Assembly (NCBI GenBank): GCA_040756575.1
Contig: JBFLYP010000001.1
Location: forward strand, 124,001 to 188,000
DNA from: DTYU01 sp040756575
GTDB lineage: Bacteria > Bacillota > Desulfotomaculia > Desulfotomaculales > Ammonificaceae
Length of the DNA: 64,000 nucleotides
Reading direction: 5' to 3'
Shown here: positions 1 to 7,925 of the stretch, in pieces
How the letters are laid out: every line of letters begins with the position of its first letter
Numbering within the stretch: the first letter of the stretch is position 1
Program-made: the position numbers and the translations under genes
Notes under the pieces: generated by a model
What the model saw: the letters and a program-made list of their open reading frames with translations, nothing else
Told to the model about the DNA's origin: nothing
The model's database searches: none

Positions 1-1551
1 CTCCGTGCTTGGTTTTGCGTCCTCCGGCTTCCCGTAAAACTGGATCAGTGTCCCGTCATAATCCAAGAGAATAAGACGGCGCTTGCCTTCAAAGTAATCA
101 GCAACCAGCTTCCTCCTCGTGAGGGAGTTGAGCCGTTTAACTAAAAGTGCCTCCTGACGTTTCTTCGTTTCAGTCAGCTTGTCCAAAAACCTCTCAGCCC
201 ATTGCGCAACGTTCCAGCGCTCCAGCCGCTTTTGCATAATCCTGTTGCGCGCTATCTGTTCTTCCTCCGGCATCCTCAGGGCCTCGTTCAGCGCTTCGGC
301 AATCTCCAATTTGTTGTTCGGATTTATAACCAAAGCCTCTCCCAGCTCGGTGGCAGCTCCTGCCATCTCGCTGAGTATTAGGGCGCCTTTTCCGTCCCAC
401 TTTGTGGCGACATACTCTTTGGCGATCAGGTTCATTCCGTCACGAAGAGGTGTGATCAGTGCAACGTCCGCAATGCAATACATGGCGACCAAGGGGTGAA
501 AGGGTATGGCGCGGTTGAAGTATAAAATCGGTATCCACCCCACCGTCCCGTACTTGCCGTTGATGTATCCTACAAGCTCATCCACCTGTTTTTTCAGTAA
601 CCGGTATTGTTCTACGCTGATCCGGGATGGAGCGGTGACCAATATCAGGGTGACCTTTTCGTGCCAACGGGGGTACTTTTGCAAGAATAAATCAAAGGCC
701 TCGAGGCGCTGCGGGATGCCTTTCGTATAATCCAACCGGTCGATTGATAAAATCACCTTTGTGCTGCCAAGCTGCTGCCGCAACCGTTCGATCTCGCTTA
801 TCACCCTCGGTTCACCGACCGCGCCGGAGAACCGCTCGTAGTCGATGCCCATCGGGAAGGAGTCGACCTTAACCATCCGGTTCCTGGTAATGATCTCACC
901 CAACTTATGATCGTAACCGACCAAACGCAGCACGCTGCTCAAAAAGTGCCGCGCGTAATCATACGTATGAAAACCGATAAGGTCGGCGCCCAGGAGTCCG
1001 TCTAAAAGCTCCCGGCGCCAGGGAAGCAAGCGGAACAGCTCAAAAGACGGGAAGGGAATATGTAAAAAGAATCCGATCGCCGCGTCGGGAAGCTTTTCCC
1101 GGAGCATTTCAGGCAGAAGCATCAAATGGTAATCATGCACCCAAATGAAATCCCCGGATTTCGCAACTTTCACGATTTTGTTGCAGAACGCCTGGTTTAC
1201 CCGCTTGTACGCCTTCCAGTAGGCTTCGTCGTAGGCGGTATACATAGGAAAGTAGTGGAACAACGGCCAGATGGTTTTATTACTGAATCCCCCGTAATAT
1301 TCCTCAACGTCTGAACGAGAAAGATAAACGGGATAACAGCCGAAGTCCTTAACCAGCCTTTCCGTGATGATCTCAAAATCCTCTCTGTCCTCTATTTCCC
1401 CCGGCCAGCCGATCCAAAGACTTTCATGTAATCTCCGGCAGGACTGCAAGCCCGTAGCCAATCCCCCGATGCTCGGCGAAAAGTGATAACCGCTTTTTTT
1501 CTTAACAATGGTAACCGGTAACCTGTTGGAAACGATCAACAACCTGCCCAC
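1..1551 (-). CDS. otsA: Bifunctional trehalose-6-phosphate synthase/phosphatase, 3' end beyond window
   Basis: Cytoplasmic enzyme that condenses UDP-glucose with glucose-6-phosphate to trehalose-6-phosphate and probably dephosphorylates it. The frame is open for 517 codons from a GTG at 1551 to the window edge. An in-frame TAG lies 9 nt upstream of the GTG and an AGGGGG ribosome site fits it. Glycosyltransferase-20 motifs are visible in order: LLIVSNRLPVT, GGLATGL, HDYHLMLLPEML, DRLDYTKGI, PLRDGMNLIAKEY. At about residue 490 a HAD-phosphatase motif, LILLDYDGTL, begins an OtsB-type domain that is cut off by the edge. The synthase half is certain; phosphatase activity is inferred from that single motif. 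Confidence 0.93.
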   Translation of the reverse strand, partial: MGRLLIVSNRLPVTIVKKKSGYHFSPSIGGLATGLQSCRRLHESLWIGWPGEIEDREDFEIITERLVKDFGCYPVYLSRSDVEEYYGGFSNKTIWPLFHYFPMYTAYDEAYWKAYKRVNQAFCNKIVKVAKSGDFIWVHDYHLMLLPEMLREKLPDAAIGFFLHIPFPSFELFRLLPWRRELLDGLLGADLIGFHTYDYARHFLSSVLRLVGYDHKLGEIITRNRMVKVDSFPMGIDYERFSGAVGEPRVISEIERLRQQLGSTKVILSIDRLDYTKGIPQRLEAFDLFLQKYPRWHEKVTLILVTAPSRISVEQYRLLKKQVDELVGYINGKYGTVGWIPILYFNRAIPFHPLVAMYCIADVALITPLRDGMNLIAKEYVATKWDGKGALILSEMAGAATELGEALVINPNNKLEIAEALNEALRMPEEEQIARNRIMQKRLERWNVAQWAERFLDKLTETKKRQEALLVKRLNSLTRRKLVADYFEGKRRLILLDYDGTLIQFYGKPEDAKPSTE

Positions 1552-2022
1552 TATTACCTACCCCCTTTGCCCCTTGAAAGCCCGTTATTAGCCGCTAACG
1601 CCCGAAGACACATACAAATACCCGCTATAAAGCAAAGGCTCCGGAGTTCTCTCCGGAGCGTACAATAAACTAAACCTGCCTCGATAATTAGCAAGTCAGC
1701 CTTTCTACGCTTGCGAGGTTAGCTGACGGGTTCGGATTGAAAGTTAACCCTACCCCGCACTCAGCTTCCGGTTATTTGATTCAACCTGTGTTATAAGGTA
1801 AGATATATTAAATCTGATTAATAATCATAATGATGTATTGAGTGCGGGGATTCACCCCCTATAAGTTGGTTCCCCCGCTTCTCTCCATAGAGAACTCAGC
1901 GTCTCTATTAAGCTTTGAACCTGAGGAAAATTTTAATAAAAAAGTTGCCCGTTGTCAAGGATGGTGCCCTCGGTTTAAGATTAAAACTATACACTACCCC
2001 CATAAACACTCGCGTGGGACTC
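1552..2022. other. Intergenic region with inverted repeats, no gene seen
   Basis: About 470 bases without a convincing gene. It holds a perfect 9-bp hairpin at 1638-1659, an imperfect stem GTCAGC/GCTGAC near 1695-1721, and an 11-base inverted pair ccccgcactca (about 1754) and tgagtgcgggg (about 1839) separated by some 75 bases. An AT-rich stretch at 1790-1840 lies between the two arms. No function can be assigned. Confidence 0.5.
1638..1659 (-). terminator. Hairpin downstream of the LolA-like lipoprotein gene
   Basis: Perfect 9-bp stem GCTCCGGAG/CTCCGGAGC with a 4-base loop. On the minus strand it is followed by CTTTGCTTTATA, a weak U-tract. It lies between the end of the lipoprotein gene and the start of the trehalose gene, so termination is plausible but not certain. 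Confidence 0.4.
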
Positions 2023-2748
2023 TTACTTCGTCCGGGGTGCTTGCGGCAGCCCCTTCATCACCCCGGTTAGGTCAGTAACCTGAACCCCAGGGGGTAATTT
2101 AAAGGTCTCCGCCGGCAGCGGGCCGATCTTCATGTTTTTATACTCCATTACCATATTCAGACCGCCCGGCGCCTTTACCTCTACCCGTACAGGAAGTCCG
2201 TAGTCCTCACGCACCCACATCTTCGTTTCGCTGCCATCCTGCTCCTGAAGCTGCCAAATCTGGCATACTACCCCATCGTAAACTGTTCTTTTCTTAATAA
2301 CCTTAATCGCCTTCGGGTCAGTACTCCGTGTATAGTCAGTGGGAGTCTGCGCATCCGGTCCGAGCTCTCCGCTTATAATTTTGACCGCCTTATTCTGAGC
2401 AGGATAATAGCTGTATACTGTATTGGTATCTGCGTCAATTATGGTTATGATTCTCTGCCCGCCCTGTGTTCTCTCAGTCTTTATTTTCTTGCCAGACATC
2501 CAAACCTTCCCGGTCTGCTGGCCTGCGGACAACCCGCTCATAATATACTCGTATGACATTCCCTCAATCTTCTTGCTTTTTGCTATGATATCCGCAGTCG
2601 ATTCTGCACGGGCTGGCTTTGCTTCTTCCCTTTTTATGTCAGGTCGACCCGCTGCCGGTTTTTGGTCTTCTGCCTTTTTCCCGCCGCAACCGGCAAGACT
2701 TGTAATTAACAAAACCATTATCAAGTAGAACAACAAGACTCTTTTCAT
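2023..2748 (-). CDS. LolA-like outer-surface lipoprotein
   Basis: 241-residue exported protein. The N-terminus is a type II signal peptide: basic MKR, a hydrophobic run, then lipobox LAGC with the lipidated Cys at residue 21, followed by a charged linker of about 40 residues. The body (about 60-235) has the beta-strand pattern of LolA/DUF4412-type proteins (MSYEYIMSG, GKVWMSGKKIKTE, DTNTVYSYYPAQNK, MWVREDYGLPVRVE). In Firmicutes such proteins are membrane-anchored and of uncertain role. It is monocistronic here, with no partner next door. The family call rests on pattern recognition only. Confidence 0.7.
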   Translation of the reverse strand: MKRVLLFYLIMVLLITSLAGCGGKKAEDQKPAAGRPDIKREEAKPARAESTADIIAKSKKIEGMSYEYIMSGLSAGQQTGKVWMSGKKIKTERTQGGQRIITIIDADTNTVYSYYPAQNKAVKIISGELGPDAQTPTDYTRSTDPKAIKVIKKRTVYDGVVCQIWQLQEQDGSETKMWVREDYGLPVRVEVKAPGGLNMVMEYKNMKIGPLPAETFKLPPGVQVTDLTGVMKGLPQAPRTK

Positions 2749-2865
2749 TTATTTTATCCCCCCTAAAGAACGGCTATACCGTCTTGTCCATATCAAACGT
2801 CGAGCACCCTTAATTCGTACCGGATTAACAACCCTGCCGACACCGCAAGACCTCAAGCGGCCTCC

Positions 2866-3186
2866 CTCATTCACCTCCTCCGAGAGTGCGTTCTTCTTCC
2901 GTGGGGCGCGGCGATGAGCTTCGCATTGCTGCGTCAGGCTCGCCCAGCATTTAAGAGGTGGGATGTGGGAGGTTAGAGGTGAGATTTCTTAAGGGAGAAA
3001 TTCGCTGCGCGAATTTCTTCATAGCTCTCACTTCCCACTTCTCACTTCCCACTTCCCACTTCCAAATCCAGCCCGTCCGGCTTCCGTTTATGTTACTCTT
3101 CTGTATCTAAGCAACCAGCTTACAGGTCTATGTCCCATTTTCAGATTTCGCGGTGCCGCTTGACAGTGGCATGGGGACTCCTCTGA
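2866..3186 (+). repeat. Dispersed modular repeat, long copy A
   Basis: About 320 bases nearly collinear with the reverse complement of 25361-25662. Order: left end CTCATTCAC..TCCTCCGAGA, a block GCGTTCTTCTTCCGTGGGG, a heptad-repeat arm (2955-2984), a central palindrome GAAATTCGC/GCGAATTTC (about 2995-3016), a second heptad arm (3025-3062), a block GTTTATGTTACTCTTCTG, and a terminal hairpin TGCCGC/GTGGCA (3154-3171) ending in ACTCCTC. No ORF is conserved between the copies, so it appears noncoding. Confidence 0.85.
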
Positions 3187-3285
3187 TAAACCCCTGTAAA
3201 AGAGATTCATCAGAAACTGGTAATTTTCCTCTTTTTCACGATGAAAATAACTCTTCACCGGAAAATTTAGCGGAAGCCTGCTTAA

Positions 3286-3645
3286 TCAGCGGCGGCAGTC
3301 GCTGGGCAACTCCCGGTTCCTTAAGGCGCCCGCTGCAGCCGGATCCACGAATTGTATTACAAGCGCCCGGACCCGCTCTTCTTTTACGAGGTGCTCAATA
3401 TCCTTTTCTTGACGCAACGGGTCATTGCGTGCATCCACAAAGACTATCCTGACCCTCGCAGCCCGTCCCTTTTCTTCCATTACTTTTCTGATGATAATGT
3501 TTCCCTCCCGGGCTGCGTCCGCCACGCTGAGACCGATTCTTAGCTGCGGCTTAACCGGTTTTCGTTCCGCTTTTTTACACCCCCCGGCGGGTAACAGGAG
3601 AAGCACCGCTAATACCAAAGTCATAGCGAAACGCATCTTTGACAC
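3286..3645 (-). pseudogene. Truncated periplasmic sugar-binding lipoprotein gene
   Basis: 119-residue ORF with a signal peptide and lipobox (PAGGC), then the start of a type I periplasmic-binding fold: LRIGLSVADAAREGN, VRIVFVDARND, ALVIQFVDPAAAG. ABC sugar-binding proteins (xylose/ribose/galactose type) run to about 320 residues, so about two thirds is missing. At the break the family's next helix continues in a shifted frame (LPPLIKQA) and then also stops near 3240. Repeat copy A begins about 100 bases further on. No permease or ATPase genes are adjacent. I read this as a decayed remnant; the truncated lipoprotein could still be made. Confidence 0.7.
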
Positions 3646-3830
3646 CGCTTTTCACCCCACTAATGCACCCCTTGAAATATCTTGCCCAAACCGCAAATCC
3701 TCCGTTCAACAAACTCGTATGCTTAACCTTAATAGTGTTAATGATCGTACCCGGTACATATGATGTACTGGTTTGAAGAATCAGAGGCTAGAGCGGTCGG
3801 TAAAGGGAGAATGCAAAAGGAGTTGGTAAG

Positions 3831-4055
3831 GTGCTCTCCTTTCTCCGGTTTCGCAGTCAACAGCGGCAGCCACGACAGCAAAGCCTATACGAAGAGTTCA
3901 ACCAAGCACTTTCGCATCTGAGTGCAACGTGCCGCCACCTTGACTTCTGTGACCCCGAATATCTTGATAGTACAGTGTTCGCTATAGGTGCCGCGGAACG
4001 CAAGCTGGTAGCGGTTTTACAAGTAGCACGTAAGGAGGGAGTGAGGGCCTGGTAA
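3831..4055 (+). CDS. DUF2508 (YaaL-like) protein
   Basis: 74-residue soluble protein starting at GTG with AGGAGTTGG upstream. The pattern LYEEFNQALSHLSATCRHLDFCDPEYLDS..VFAIGAAERKLVAVLQVARKEGV matches the small DUF2508/YaaL family of spore-forming Firmicutes (an acidic D-PE-L-D centre flanked by two helices). In Bacillus this gene lies next to bofA and recR; neither is present here. Function unknown. It is one of the few plus-strand genes in this part and is followed directly by repeat copy B. Confidence 0.75.
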   Translation: MLSFLRFRSQQRQPRQQSLYEEFNQALSHLSATCRHLDFCDPEYLDSTVFAIGAAERKLVAVLQVARKEGVRAW

Positions 4056-4071
4056 GCCGGAGCCGAACTGC

Positions 4072-4150
4072 GGGGAGTGCTACATGCGGCAAGCCGCACC
4101 ACGAAAAATGAAAATGGGGCGAATAGACCTGTAAGCTGGTTACTTAGAGT
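4072..4150 (-). repeat. Dispersed modular repeat, right-end fragment B
   Basis: Reverse complement matches the right third of copies A and C: CTAAGTAACCAGCTTACAGG, a CCCCATTTTCA block, a hairpin TGCGGC-TT-GCCGCA (4085-4098) and the ACTCC end. It lies between the stop of the DUF2508 gene and the end of the convergent uracil-DNA glycosylase gene. Confidence 0.75.
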
Positions 4151-4184
4151 TCTGCAACATTTTTCTCCGGACACCCCTGAGGGC

Positions 4185-4802
4185 TTAAACGTTTTTTAAG
4201 GAAAAATAAACATCCCTGATTTTTTGGAAATCCTCCCAGACCGGGCGTTTCTTGCCCGGATCGCGCAGGAGCGCGGCCGGATGGTAGGTAGGCATCACCT
4301 GAGCGCCGAAAAGTGTGTCGAGCCACTGCCCGCGCATTTTCGTTATCCTCGCTTCCGAACTTACCAGGTATTGTAAAGCGGTGGAACCCAAGAGCACGAT
4401 GATCCGGGGTTTGATAAGTTCAATCTGTCGCCTTAAATGAGGGAGGCAGGCTTCAGCTTCTTCCCTGAGGGGTACGCGATTGCCCGGTGGACGGCATTTA
4501 ACGATGTTGGCGATATATACCTCTTCACGGGTGATGCCGCACGCGGCGAGAATGCGGTCCAAAAGCTGTCCGGCGGCGCCGACGAACGGCCTTCCCAAAC
4601 GGTCTTCATCCGCTCCGGGTCCCTCCCCGATAAACATCAGGAGCGCAAAAGGATTCCCTTCACCGAAAACCACGTTTGTACGGTTGCTTGCCAAATTACA
4701 CTTCCGGCAGCCGGCTATGCTCTTTTTTAACTCTTCAAGCGTTTGAGGTCCGGTGAGATCCTCAAAGGAAAGCTGCAGGTGTTCACCGGTTCCCTTGCCC
4801 AT
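4185..4802 (-). CDS. Family 4 uracil-DNA glycosylase (4Fe-4S)
   Basis: Removes uracil from DNA, the first step of base excision repair; this family is common in thermophiles and anaerobes. From ATG 4802 (GGAAGAGG ribosome site) it is 205 residues, the family's usual length; the open frame extends 27 codons upstream without supporting signals. Visible motifs: CRKC near the N-terminus and two later cysteines (KCRPPGNR, EACLPHL) as cluster ligands, the catalytic/uracil-pocket motif GEGPGADED, and the DNA-contact motif YHPAALLR near the C-terminus. It stands alone between a convergent gene and CooT. Confidence 0.92.
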   Translation of the reverse strand: MGKGTGEHLQLSFEDLTGPQTLEELKKSIAGCRKCNLASNRTNVVFGEGNPFALLMFIGEGPGADEDRLGRPFVGAAGQLLDRILAACGITREEVYIANIVKCRPPGNRVPLREEAEACLPHLRRQIELIKPRIIVLLGSTALQYLVSSEARITKMRGQWLDTLFGAQVMPTYHPAALLRDPGKKRPVWEDFQKIRDVYFSLKNV

Positions 4803-4964
4803 TCTAATCCTCTTCCCCCAAACAAATAATGCAAAGCATGCGCCAAAACAGCATTGCACGACACTAAAGGATATTTCTTTCAATATAGACGGGAAGCTTC
4901 TTTATACATCAGTGCTGGCTCAATCTACCTGGGCAATTGTTTAACTGAGTGCCGGGTAAAAAGG

Positions 4965-4988
4965 AAAAGCCCGCTTACCGGGCCTTTA
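4965..4988 (-). terminator. Rho-independent terminator of the CooT gene
   Basis: Minus strand reads AAAGGCCCG, a short loop, CGGGCTTTT, then CCTTTTT: a GC stem followed by U-rich tail, 15-40 bases after the CooT stop. Confidence 0.75.
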
Positions 4989-5001
4989 TTCCCATGTGTC
5001 C

Positions 5002-5190
5002 CTATTCCCGTTCAAGAATGATTTTATGGTCTACCAGAGCGAGTTCCTTAATCCTGGCCTTCATGATCTTACGGCGACCGTAAATGTCCTCCAACAGCAG
5101 TCCGTCTTCGAAGGGAACGACCTTATCGACCATTTCAAGTATTAACTCCTCTTTCTCTCCCTCACGGAGGTATGCGTTGGCTTCGCACAT
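5002..5190 (-). CDS. cooT: CooT-family nickel-binding protein
   Basis: 62-residue protein beginning MCEANAYL and ending IKELALVDHKIILE, the signature of CooT: Cys2 directly after Met, a small beta-barrel, and the conserved VDHKI near the C-terminus. In Rhodospirillum and other CO users CooT is a homodimer that binds one Ni(II) through Cys2 and helps mature CO dehydrogenase. Here it is monocistronic with its own terminator and lies about 55 kb from the acsA/acsB operon. It was long annotated as a putative RNA-binding protein. The nickel role is from the family; the ligand residue is visible. Confidence 0.85.
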   Translation of the reverse strand: MCEANAYLREGEKEELILEMVDKVVPFEDGLLLEDIYGRRKIMKARIKELALVDHKIILERE

Positions 5191-5328
5191 TATCTCTTCA
5201 CCCCTTTAAACCCACCAGTCAGAAAAGCCACTTAAGTCTCTCGACCTCCGTGGCCGTTCTTCGAAGGGTTTGTTTACGTACTGAACAAATTATAAGAGCC
5301 GGTAACCCGCGCTGTCAACGAAGTTTTA

Positions 5329-6510
5329 CTAATTGCGCGCGACCGCACTTCTCTGCCCTGTTTTGGTGCCAATACTGCGGCGCAGAAGGTCCCGGGCTGA
5401 CGCAAGCTGCCGGTCCTCTTCCGATTCTTTAGGTTGCTGTACCTCAATATCGGGTTTGACTCCCTTCCCGTTGATATCATGCTTTTGGGGGGTCAGATAA
5501 CGGGCAGTAGTGAGCTTCAGCCCGGCCCCGTTCTTTAAGGGGAAAATTGACTGAACCACACCCTTCCCGAACGTCCTCGTGCCTAAGATTTTACCGGCTT
5601 TTGTTTCTTTAACGGCAGCAGCAACAATCTCCGCCGCACTGGCACTGTTTTCATTCACCAGGACGACGAGCGGTACCGTCAACCGCCGGCCGTCCGCGCT
5701 GAAAACCTGATCACGGTCACGCCGGTAGTCGACGTAGACGACCGGCCCCTTCGGTACGAAGTAATCCGCCACCTTTACCGCTGCCTGCAGTTCCCCGCCG
5801 GGGTTGTCGCGAAGATCGAGGATCAATGCCTGCATCCCTTTTTCCCGGAGATCATCCAGTACCCGCTCCAACTCTTCCGGCGTTTTTTCAGTGAACTGGG
5901 TTACGGCAACGTATGCTATCTTATCGGGAAGCATCTTTCTTTCAACCGTGGGAACACTTATTTCCTCTCTTTTTAAGGTCAGCTCCAAGGGCTTGCTCCC
6001 GGCTCGCATAATCGTAAGTCTAACCTTGGTCCCCACCGGCCCGCGCATAAGGTTCAGCGCCGTTTCAAGATCAAGGCCCTGTGTGGGCCGGTCGTCGATC
6101 TTAACAATTACGTCTCCTCCTTTGATACCGGCCCGCGCCGCCGGAGTGCCCGGAAACGGTCGCAGGACAGTTAAGTGATTATTTCTGAGGCCTACCGCAA
6201 TCCCCAGGCCCCCGAAAGAACCGCGGATCTGCTCCCGGAGGTGGTCGAAAGTCTGCGGTTCCAAGTACACCGTGTACGGGTCCCCCAGCGATCCTACGAT
6301 CCCTTTGGCTGCTGCGTCGACAAGCCGGCTGGCACTTACTTCTTCGATGTAATTGGAACGGATTATTGATATGACCTGGACCAGATTGAAAGCCTCCTTA
6401 TATCCTAAAACGCCAACAACCAGTCCAAGCGCAAGGCCCAAAAACAGCAACCCCGTACACCCAACAACCAGCCAGAACCGCCCCGTTTTAAGAATGCCCA
6501 ATTTGTTCAT
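5329..6510 (-). CDS. ctpA: C-terminal processing protease CtpA (S41)
   Basis: Membrane-anchored serine protease of the cell envelope. From ATG 6510 it has 393 residues: one N-terminal membrane segment (about 12-36), a PDZ domain (GGLGIAV..AGIKGGDVIVKID) and the S41 domain with the Ser-Lys dyad in NENSASAAEI (Ser about 291) and TFGKG (Lys about 316), spaced 25 apart as in the family. The frame extends to 6585, but a TATAAT box at 6541-6546 puts the longer N-terminus upstream of the likely transcription start. AGGGGG directly abuts the ATG, so a TTG at 6501 is a rival start. It lies downstream of the EnvC-like gene and may act on envelope hydrolases. Confidence 0.9.
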   Translation of the reverse strand: MNKLGILKTGRFWLVVGCTGLLFLGLALGLVVGVLGYKEAFNLVQVISIIRSNYIEEVSASRLVDAAAKGIVGSLGDPYTVYLEPQTFDHLREQIRGSFGGLGIAVGLRNNHLTVLRPFPGTPAARAGIKGGDVIVKIDDRPTQGLDLETALNLMRGPVGTKVRLTIMRAGSKPLELTLKREEISVPTVERKMLPDKIAYVAVTQFTEKTPEELERVLDDLREKGMQALILDLRDNPGGELQAAVKVADYFVPKGPVVYVDYRRDRDQVFSADGRRLTVPLVVLVNENSASAAEIVAAAVKETKAGKILGTRTFGKGVVQSIFPLKNGAGLKLTTARYLTPQKHDINGKGVKPDIEVQQPKESEEDRQLASARDLLRRSIGTKTGQRSAVARN

Positions 6511-6540
6511 CCCCCTGAAGGCGTAAAAAACTCGCCCTTT

Positions 6541-6570
6541 ATTATACCATACCGGAGCGGCTCGATAAAA
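6541..6570 (-). promoter_or_regulatory. Probable sigma-A promoter of ctpA
   Basis: A perfect TATAAT -10 (minus strand, 6546 to 6541) lies about 30 bases before ATG 6510. The -35 region (TTTATC-like, about 17 bases upstream) is weak. The box helps decide the ctpA start. Confidence 0.55.
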
Positions 6571-6630
6571 AGACCACCGGTTCAAATCAGGCGGCCGGTG
6601 GTCTCACGTGTTTCATTTTTGGTATCAAGT

Positions 6631-7758
6631 TTAAACAAACCCAAGCGGATCATGCGGGACGCCGTTCACCCGAACCTCAAAGTGCAGGTGCGGCCCGGTG
6701 GAAAAACCGGTAGAACCAACTGAAGCTATCCTCTGGCCGCGCTTGACTTCCTGCCCCTCCCTGACGCTATAACTCGAGAGGTGTGCATACAGGGTGGTTA
6801 CACCGTTTCCGTGGTCCAGCATCACCACCTTGCCGTAACCCTGCATTGTACCGACAAAAATAACCGTTGCATCGTTTGCAGCCACAACCGCCGCCCCATA
6901 GGAAGCCGGTATATCTATCCCTGAATGAAACCGAACCTGACGCAAAATCGGGTGCACCCTGTTGCCAAACCCGGAAGAAATCACCCCGCAACTTGGTGCG
7001 GGCCACAGAAAAGCCCCTGTAGCTTGCTTTGAACGCCTGGCCCGTTGCAGGGCGATCTGGCGCAGGATTTCACGTTCTTTTGCTTCGAGAGCATCAAGTT
7101 CTGCCTGGAAACGTTCCAGGTTGCTTTGAGCCCGTGACAGGAGGTTTTCCTTTTCATCCTGGCGGGCGATAAGCGCCTGCTTAGCAGCTTCCTCCTTCGC
7201 CCGCAGGAAAGCCAGCTGGTTTCTGCGTGCCTCTACCTGCCGTCTATAATCCTCAACCGCATCCCGCCGGGCGGTCATCTCGTCAACCAGCGCCGTATCG
7301 TAAGAAACGATTTGCTGCAAAAACTCCATCCGGCAAATAAAGTCATTAAAATCGGTTGCCCCCATAAGGACGTCAAGGTAACCCACGCTCCCCTCCTCAT
7401 AGATACCCCGGAGGCGCTGACGGAACAGCTCAACAGTCTCCCTTAAGCGTTCCTCAGCCTCTTTCAACTCGCGTTCAGCTTTCCCGAGTTCCGCTTCCGT
7501 CTTGCCGAGTTCGTTGGCCAAGGCTTCGACCTCCGCCGACTTTGATGCTATTGACCGGTCCAGCGCCGCTATTTGCTCGGCAAAACTCGCTACAGCGCGC
7601 TTCGTGTTCTGTACCTCGTGGCGCTTCTCGCTCATCTTACTCCTGGTCTCCCGGAGTTTTTCCTCCAGACTCTTGCTCCAGGCCGTCGACCACAGACCGC
7701 TGAATATGCTCGCAAGAATCGTCACAGCAACCAAGCCGCGCCAGAAGCGCAAGACCAT
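6631..7758 (-). CDS. EnvC-like murein hydrolase activator / M23 peptidase
   Basis: 375-residue exported protein. A signal sequence (to about residue 28) is followed by a long coiled coil (about 28-240, rich in Glu, Lys, Arg and Ala with heptads such as LGKTEAELGKAERELKEAEE) and a C-terminal LytM/M23 domain (about 260-375). The metal-site motifs of active enzymes are present: FHSGIDIP, TLYAHLSS and GPHLHFEV. In E. coli FtsEX drives EnvC, and in streptococci PcsB; ftsEX lies just upstream here, so this is the probable FtsEX-controlled wall protein. GGGAGGG directly abuts ATG 7758, so TTG 7752 (7 bases spacing) may be the true start. Confidence 0.88.
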   Translation of the reverse strand: MVLRFWRGLVAVTILASIFSGLWSTAWSKSLEEKLRETRSKMSEKRHEVQNTKRAVASFAEQIAALDRSIASKSAEVEALANELGKTEAELGKAERELKEAEERLRETVELFRQRLRGIYEEGSVGYLDVLMGATDFNDFICRMEFLQQIVSYDTALVDEMTARRDAVEDYRRQVEARRNQLAFLRAKEEAAKQALIARQDEKENLLSRAQSNLERFQAELDALEAKEREILRQIALQRARRSKQATGAFLWPAPSCGVISSGFGNRVHPILRQVRFHSGIDIPASYGAAVVAANDATVIFVGTMQGYGKVVMLDHGNGVTTLYAHLSSYSVREGQEVKRGQRIASVGSTGFSTGPHLHFEVRVNGVPHDPLGFV

Positions 7759-7820
7759 CCCTCCCTTAAGAACGGCAAGACATCACCTAAGAGACCGTTG
7801 CAAAACTTCGCCTGGCTATT

Positions 7821-7925
7821 TCAGAAGTCAGAAGTCAGAAGTCAGAAGTCAGAAAATTTAAGGGGAATTTACATAGCGTGTTTCTCCGAAGATTCCGACC
7901 TCTGACATCCTGTATCTGACATCTG
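7821..7925. repeat. Heptad-armed long hairpin (7.8 kb copy)
   Basis: Left arm 7821-7854 is four and a half copies of the 7-mer CAGAAGT. Right arm 7893-7925 is TCTGACA/TCCTGTA units and is the imperfect reverse complement of the left arm over about 33 bases. The loop contains TTTAAGGG and GCG, as in other copies. Noncoding, between the EnvC-like gene start and ftsX. Confidence 0.75.

Noticed and set aside
1842..2078. 78-codon plus-strand ORF
   Set aside because: Overlaps the end of the lipoprotein gene in antisense and contains no pattern; the underlying DNA is better described as an inverted-repeat spacer.
7821..7854. CRISPR-like short repeats
   Set aside because: Units are contiguous heptads with no spacers, and the array is mirrored by a complementary arm; no cas genes are present.
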